DNA from: Clostridium isatidis
Lineage (GTDB): Bacteria; Bacillota; Clostridia; Clostridiales; Clostridiaceae
DNA length: 64,000 nt
Direction of reading: 5' to 3'
Assembly (NCBI RefSeq): GCF_002285495.1
Contig: NZ_CP016786.1
Span: 1,440,001-1,504,000 of the forward strand
A model generated the notes under the pieces. That model did no database searches. It worked only from the letters and a program-made list of their open reading frames with translations, and was not told the origin of the DNA. The translations under genes and the position numbers were made by a program. The stretch's first letter is position 1. Each line of letters begins with the position of its first letter. Positions 61,536 through 64,000 of the stretch are shown piece by piece.

Positions 61536-62348
61536 ATGGAAATTAACTTTCTACAAATTATTCTTATCTTCCTAGTTGCATTAATTGCAGGGATAGGAAG
61601 CGTTCTCGATGAGTTTCAAACTCACAGACCATTAGTAGCATGTACACTAACAGGACTTATTCTAGGTGACTTAAAAACAGGCATTATTATTGGTGGTACT
61701 CTTGAAATGTTAGCCCTTGGCTGGATGAATATAGGCGCCGCCATGGCTCCAGATGCAGCTCTTGCTAGTGTAATTTCTACTATCATTGTTATTGCTGGTA
61801 AACAAGACATCAACTCTGGTATTGCTCTAGCTGTTCCTCTTGCTGCCGCTGGCCAAGTATTAACTATCTTTGCTAGAACTATTACTATCTTCTTCCAACA
61901 TCAAGCTGATAAATATGCTGATACTGGAAACTTTAAAGCAATTGAAGCTTGTCACATATTAGCCTTATTTGTTCAAGGTTTACGTGTAGCTATTCCATCT
62001 TTAATAGTTGCTATGTTTGTTGGTACAGATGCAGTTCAAAATATGTTAGCTGCTATTCCAGAAGTTGTTACTAGAGGTCTTCAAGTAGGTGGAGGCATAA
62101 TAGTAGTTGTTGGATATGCAATGGTTATCAACATGATGGAAGCAAAACACTTAATGCCTTTCTTCTTCCTAGGATTTACATTCGCTGCTCTTTCTCAATT
62201 AAACCTAGTTGCTTTAGGTATTGTAGGAGTTGTTTCAGCTTTAATTTACTTAGAATTAAATCCTAAATTTAATAAAACTGCTATAGTACAAGCTAATACT
62301 GCTGCAACTGCTCAAGCTGATGATGAATTAGATGATGAGTTAGACTAA
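61536..62348 (+). CDS. PTS mannose/fructose/sorbose-family IIC component
   Basis: A 270-residue permease with about seven to eight membrane segments. It has VLDEFQTHRPLVACTLTGLILGDLKTG, the typical IIC-man pattern, and GGTLEMLALGWMNIGAAMAPDAA. The C-terminal tail is acidic (DDELDDELD). It forms the sugar channel with the IID protein. AAAGGAGG precedes the ATG. Confidence 0.95.
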   Translation: MEINFLQIILIFLVALIAGIGSVLDEFQTHRPLVACTLTGLILGDLKTGIIIGGTLEMLALGWMNIGAAMAPDAALASVISTIIVIAGKQDINSGIALAVPLAAAGQVLTIFARTITIFFQHQADKYADTGNFKAIEACHILALFVQGLRVAIPSLIVAMFVGTDAVQNMLAAIPEVVTRGLQVGGGIIVVVGYAMVINMMEAKHLMPFFFLGFTFAALSQLNLVALGIVGVVSALIYLELNPKFNKTAIVQANTAATAQADDELDDELD

Positions 62349-62365
62349 TAGGAGGAGGTATAAAT

Positions 62366-63187
62366 ATGAGTGAAAAAAAATTAACACAAAGTGATTTAAA
62401 GAGTATTTTTATTCGTTCTAATTTACATCAAGGTTCTTGGAACTATGAAAGAATGCAAGCTCTAGGATATTGCTATGCAATGATTCCTGCTATAAAGAGA
62501 TTATATAAAGGTGAGGATCAAAAACAAGCTCTAAAAAGACACCTTGAATTCTTTAATACTCAACCTTTCGTTACAGCTCCTATTTTAGGAATTAATGCTG
62601 CAATGGAAGAAGAAAAAGCAAACGGAGCAGATATAGATGATGGTGCTATAAATGGTGTTAAAGTAGGTTTAATGGGACCTTTGGCTGGTGTTGGTGATCC
62701 AATATTCTGGGGAACATTAAGACCAGTGCTTGCAGCTCTAGGTGCAACTGTTGCATTAGGAGGAAGCATACTAGGACCACTTATCTTCTTCATAGGCTTT
62801 AACATTGTAAGACTTGCTGTTAGATGGTTTGGTATTAAAATTGGTTATGAAAAAGGTACAAACATTGTAAAAGAAATGGCAGGTGGAGCTCTTCAAAAAA
62901 TAACAGAAGGTGCTTCTATCCTTGGTCTATTTATAATGGGTGTTCTTGTTAATAGATGGACTACAATAAATGTTCCTGTTGTTGTTTCTGAAATAACTAA
63001 CCAAGCTGGTGAAACTGTAACTACTACTGTTCAAAACGTATTAGATTCCTTACTACCAGGACTACTTCCATTATTATTTACCTTCTTATGTATGAAACTT
63101 CTTAAGAAGAAAGTTAATCCTATTTGGTTAATATTCGGAATATTCGCTATAGGTATAATAGGATATGCACTAGGATGGCTGGCATAG
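62366..63187 (+). CDS. PTS mannose/fructose/sorbose-family IID component
   Basis: A 273-residue membrane protein. It has the IID hallmarks: SNLHQGSWNYERMQALGYCYAMIPAI near the start, FFNTQPFVTAPILGINAAMEE and LMGPLAGVGDPIFWGTLRP, followed by membrane helices at the end. With IIC it makes the transport unit; specificity (mannose, fructose or another sugar) cannot be decided. AGGAGG precedes the ATG. It is the last gene before a terminator. Confidence 0.95.
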   Translation: MSEKKLTQSDLKSIFIRSNLHQGSWNYERMQALGYCYAMIPAIKRLYKGEDQKQALKRHLEFFNTQPFVTAPILGINAAMEEEKANGADIDDGAINGVKVGLMGPLAGVGDPIFWGTLRPVLAALGATVALGGSILGPLIFFIGFNIVRLAVRWFGIKIGYEKGTNIVKEMAGGALQKITEGASILGLFIMGVLVNRWTTINVPVVVSEITNQAGETVTTTVQNVLDSLLPGLLPLLFTFLCMKLLKKKVNPIWLIFGIFAIGIIGYALGWLA

Positions 63188-63206
63188 CAATTTTCAGTTA
63201 AGGAAT

Positions 63207-63222
63207 AAACTCCACGGAGTTT
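63207..63222. repeat. 16-bp perfect palindrome before the PTS terminator
   Basis: AAACTCCACGGAGTTT is perfectly self-complementary except for the two central bases and lies a few bases upstream of the terminator of the PTS operon. It may add a stem-loop at the end of the mRNA. Confidence 0.7.
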
Positions 63223-63228
63223 AGAAAA

Positions 63229-63260
63229 ATAAGACTGCTGTATTTTCAGCAGTCTTTTTT
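63229..63260. terminator. Intrinsic terminator of the PTS operon
   Basis: Arms AAGACTGCTG and CAGCAGTCTT, with an A-rich and a T-rich flank, between the convergent PTS and activase genes. It is framed by an imperfect inverted repeat (TTTTCAGTTAAGGAATAA at 63191-63208 and its complement at 63268-63288). Confidence 0.88.
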
Positions 63261-63308
63261 ATTAAAATTATTCCCTTTTAACTGAAAACTATACACTGTT
63301 AACTTAAT

Positions 63309-64000
63309 TTACCCTCCTATTTTTACCTTAATATTCATGCTCTCTCCTAATTCAATATATTTTAATAGCTCTGCTTTATTTAAATTCTTCATATCCTTAT
63401 ATAGGTAACTTCTTCCTAGCTGTTCATATTTATTTTTTCCTAAATTATGGAAAGGTAATAAATGTAATTCTTTAATTTTATAAGAGGAGACAAATTCCAT
63501 AATTTCATTTATTACTTTATCATCATAATTAAAGTCTGGTATTACAGGAACTCTAACAATAAGTTTATCAGGATTCTTTAAAGCTATATAATTCAAGTTT
63601 TTTATTATTTTATTTAAATCTCCACCTGTTATATCTTTTAATTTATCCTTATTCAAATGCTTAATATCAAATAAGAATAAATCTATTAAGGGTTCTGCCA
63701 TAATAAATTTCTCATATTCTACATTACCTGTTGTTTCTACAGCTGTATGAATATTTTTTCCTTTTATAGCCCTTAATAATTCTAACAACTCCTTATATTG
63801 AAGAAAAGGTTCCCCTCCAGATATTGTTACTCCTCCCTTCGAATCCTCATAATAATCCTTATCCTTCATAATTTCTTTAATTATTTCTTCTATGCTTTTC
63901 TCTTCTCCACAAAAAGCTATTGCATTTTGAGTACATGCTTCAGCACATTTATCGCAGGAATTACAAATTTTCCTATTAAAAATAATTTTATTACCTTTAA
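63309..64000 (-). CDS. Glycyl-radical enzyme activating protein (radical SAM), 5' end missing
   Basis: At least 230 residues are visible; the frame continues past the right edge, so the N-terminal CxxxCxxC radical-SAM cluster motif is not seen. Upstream of an internal Met (63869) the frame reads on through KICNSCDKCAEACTQNAIAFCG, a four-Cys ferredoxin-type cluster, then GGVTISGGEPFLQYKELL (SAM-binding GGE motif), VETTGN and VPVIPDFNYDD. The extra cluster sets it apart from simple PflA and fits activases of the PflC/CutD/HpdA class. The glycyl-radical partner lies outside the window. Confidence 0.9.
   Translation of the reverse strand, partial: KGNKIIFNRKICNSCDKCAEACTQNAIAFCGEEKSIEEIIKEIMKDKDYYEDSKGGVTISGGEPFLQYKELLELLRAIKGKNIHTAVETTGNVEYEKFIMAEPLIDLFLFDIKHLNKDKLKDITGGDLNKIIKNLNYIALKNPDKLIVRVPVIPDFNYDDKVINEIMEFVSSYKIKELHLLPFHNLGKNKYEQLGRSYLYKDMKNLNKAELLKYIELGESMNIKVKIGG

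Noticed and set aside
1..64000. tRNA or rRNA genes, insertion sequences, integrases, prophage genes
   Set aside because: None was recognised: no transposase or integrase motifs, no rRNA-like stretch and no tRNA cloverleaf with the T-loop consensus was seen by eye. A dedicated search could still find a tRNA missed here.

Overview
The base composition (strongly A+T rich), the clostridial gene families and the RNA regulators (T-box, M-box, PyrR-type attenuator, CtsR box) point to a chromosomal segment of a low-GC anaerobic Firmicute, most likely Clostridium sensu stricto. The species cannot be fixed from the sequence alone. No rRNA, tRNA, IS element, prophage or CRISPR array was recognised.

Layout. 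1-2.9 kb: a BMP-lipoprotein nucleoside-type ABC importer (minus; the permease runs off the left edge). 3-6.1 kb: a DUF554 membrane protein, then a plus-strand set of DUF5685 protein, Cys-tailed J-domain protein and small membrane protein. 6.2-9.6 kb: CoA-binding protein and leuS behind a leucine T-box. 9.7-12.2 kb: methyltransferase-like protein, HesB-like protein and methionine aminopeptidase with a SEC-C zinc tag. 12.3-16.3 kb: a membrane-anchored unknown and a three-gene cassette (22-residue repeat protein, MoxR-type AAA+ ATPase, HExxH/VWA protein). 16.5-21 kb: rhomboid-like zinc protein, CwlD-like amidase, surE-clcA pair and a 45-codon gene. 21-29.8 kb: the pyrimidine operon pyrC-carB-pyrK-pyrD-pyrF-pyrE-pyrB under a strong promoter and an attenuator; carA and pyrR are not in the window. 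29.8-37.6 kb: heterodimeric ABC exporter, EamA protein, two-component system and a CtsR-controlled small heat-shock protein. 37.8-45.4 kb: glycogen phosphorylase, nitroreductase and a nitrosative/oxidative stress cluster (Fnr-type regulator, DUF438-hemerythrin, RIC repair protein, hybrid cluster protein). 45.5-48.7 kb: mgtA with a long layered leader (M-box, 28-codon leader ORF, hairpin over the Shine-Dalgarno). 48.9-57.4 kb: alpha/beta hydrolase, His-rich SinR/Cas2-like small protein, two GNATs, class I glutamine amidotransferase-like hydrolase, DegV, GH1 6-phospho-beta-glucosidase and twin AEC transporters. 57.6-63.2 kb: LevR-type activator, sigma-54 promoter and a mannose-family PTS operon (IIA-IIB-IIC-IID). 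63.3-64 kb: a glycyl-radical activase cut by the right edge.

The genes are mostly housekeeping and metabolic. The less explained material is: the repeat-protein/AAA+/VWA cassette, the mgtA leader, the aspartate carbamoyltransferase carrying only the zinc domain of PyrI, the His-rich small protein, the palindrome cluster before one GNAT gene, and two short unassigned ORFs. Several start codons were moved from the longest possible reading frame to the codon that follows a proper ribosome-binding site; each such case is stated in the entry.
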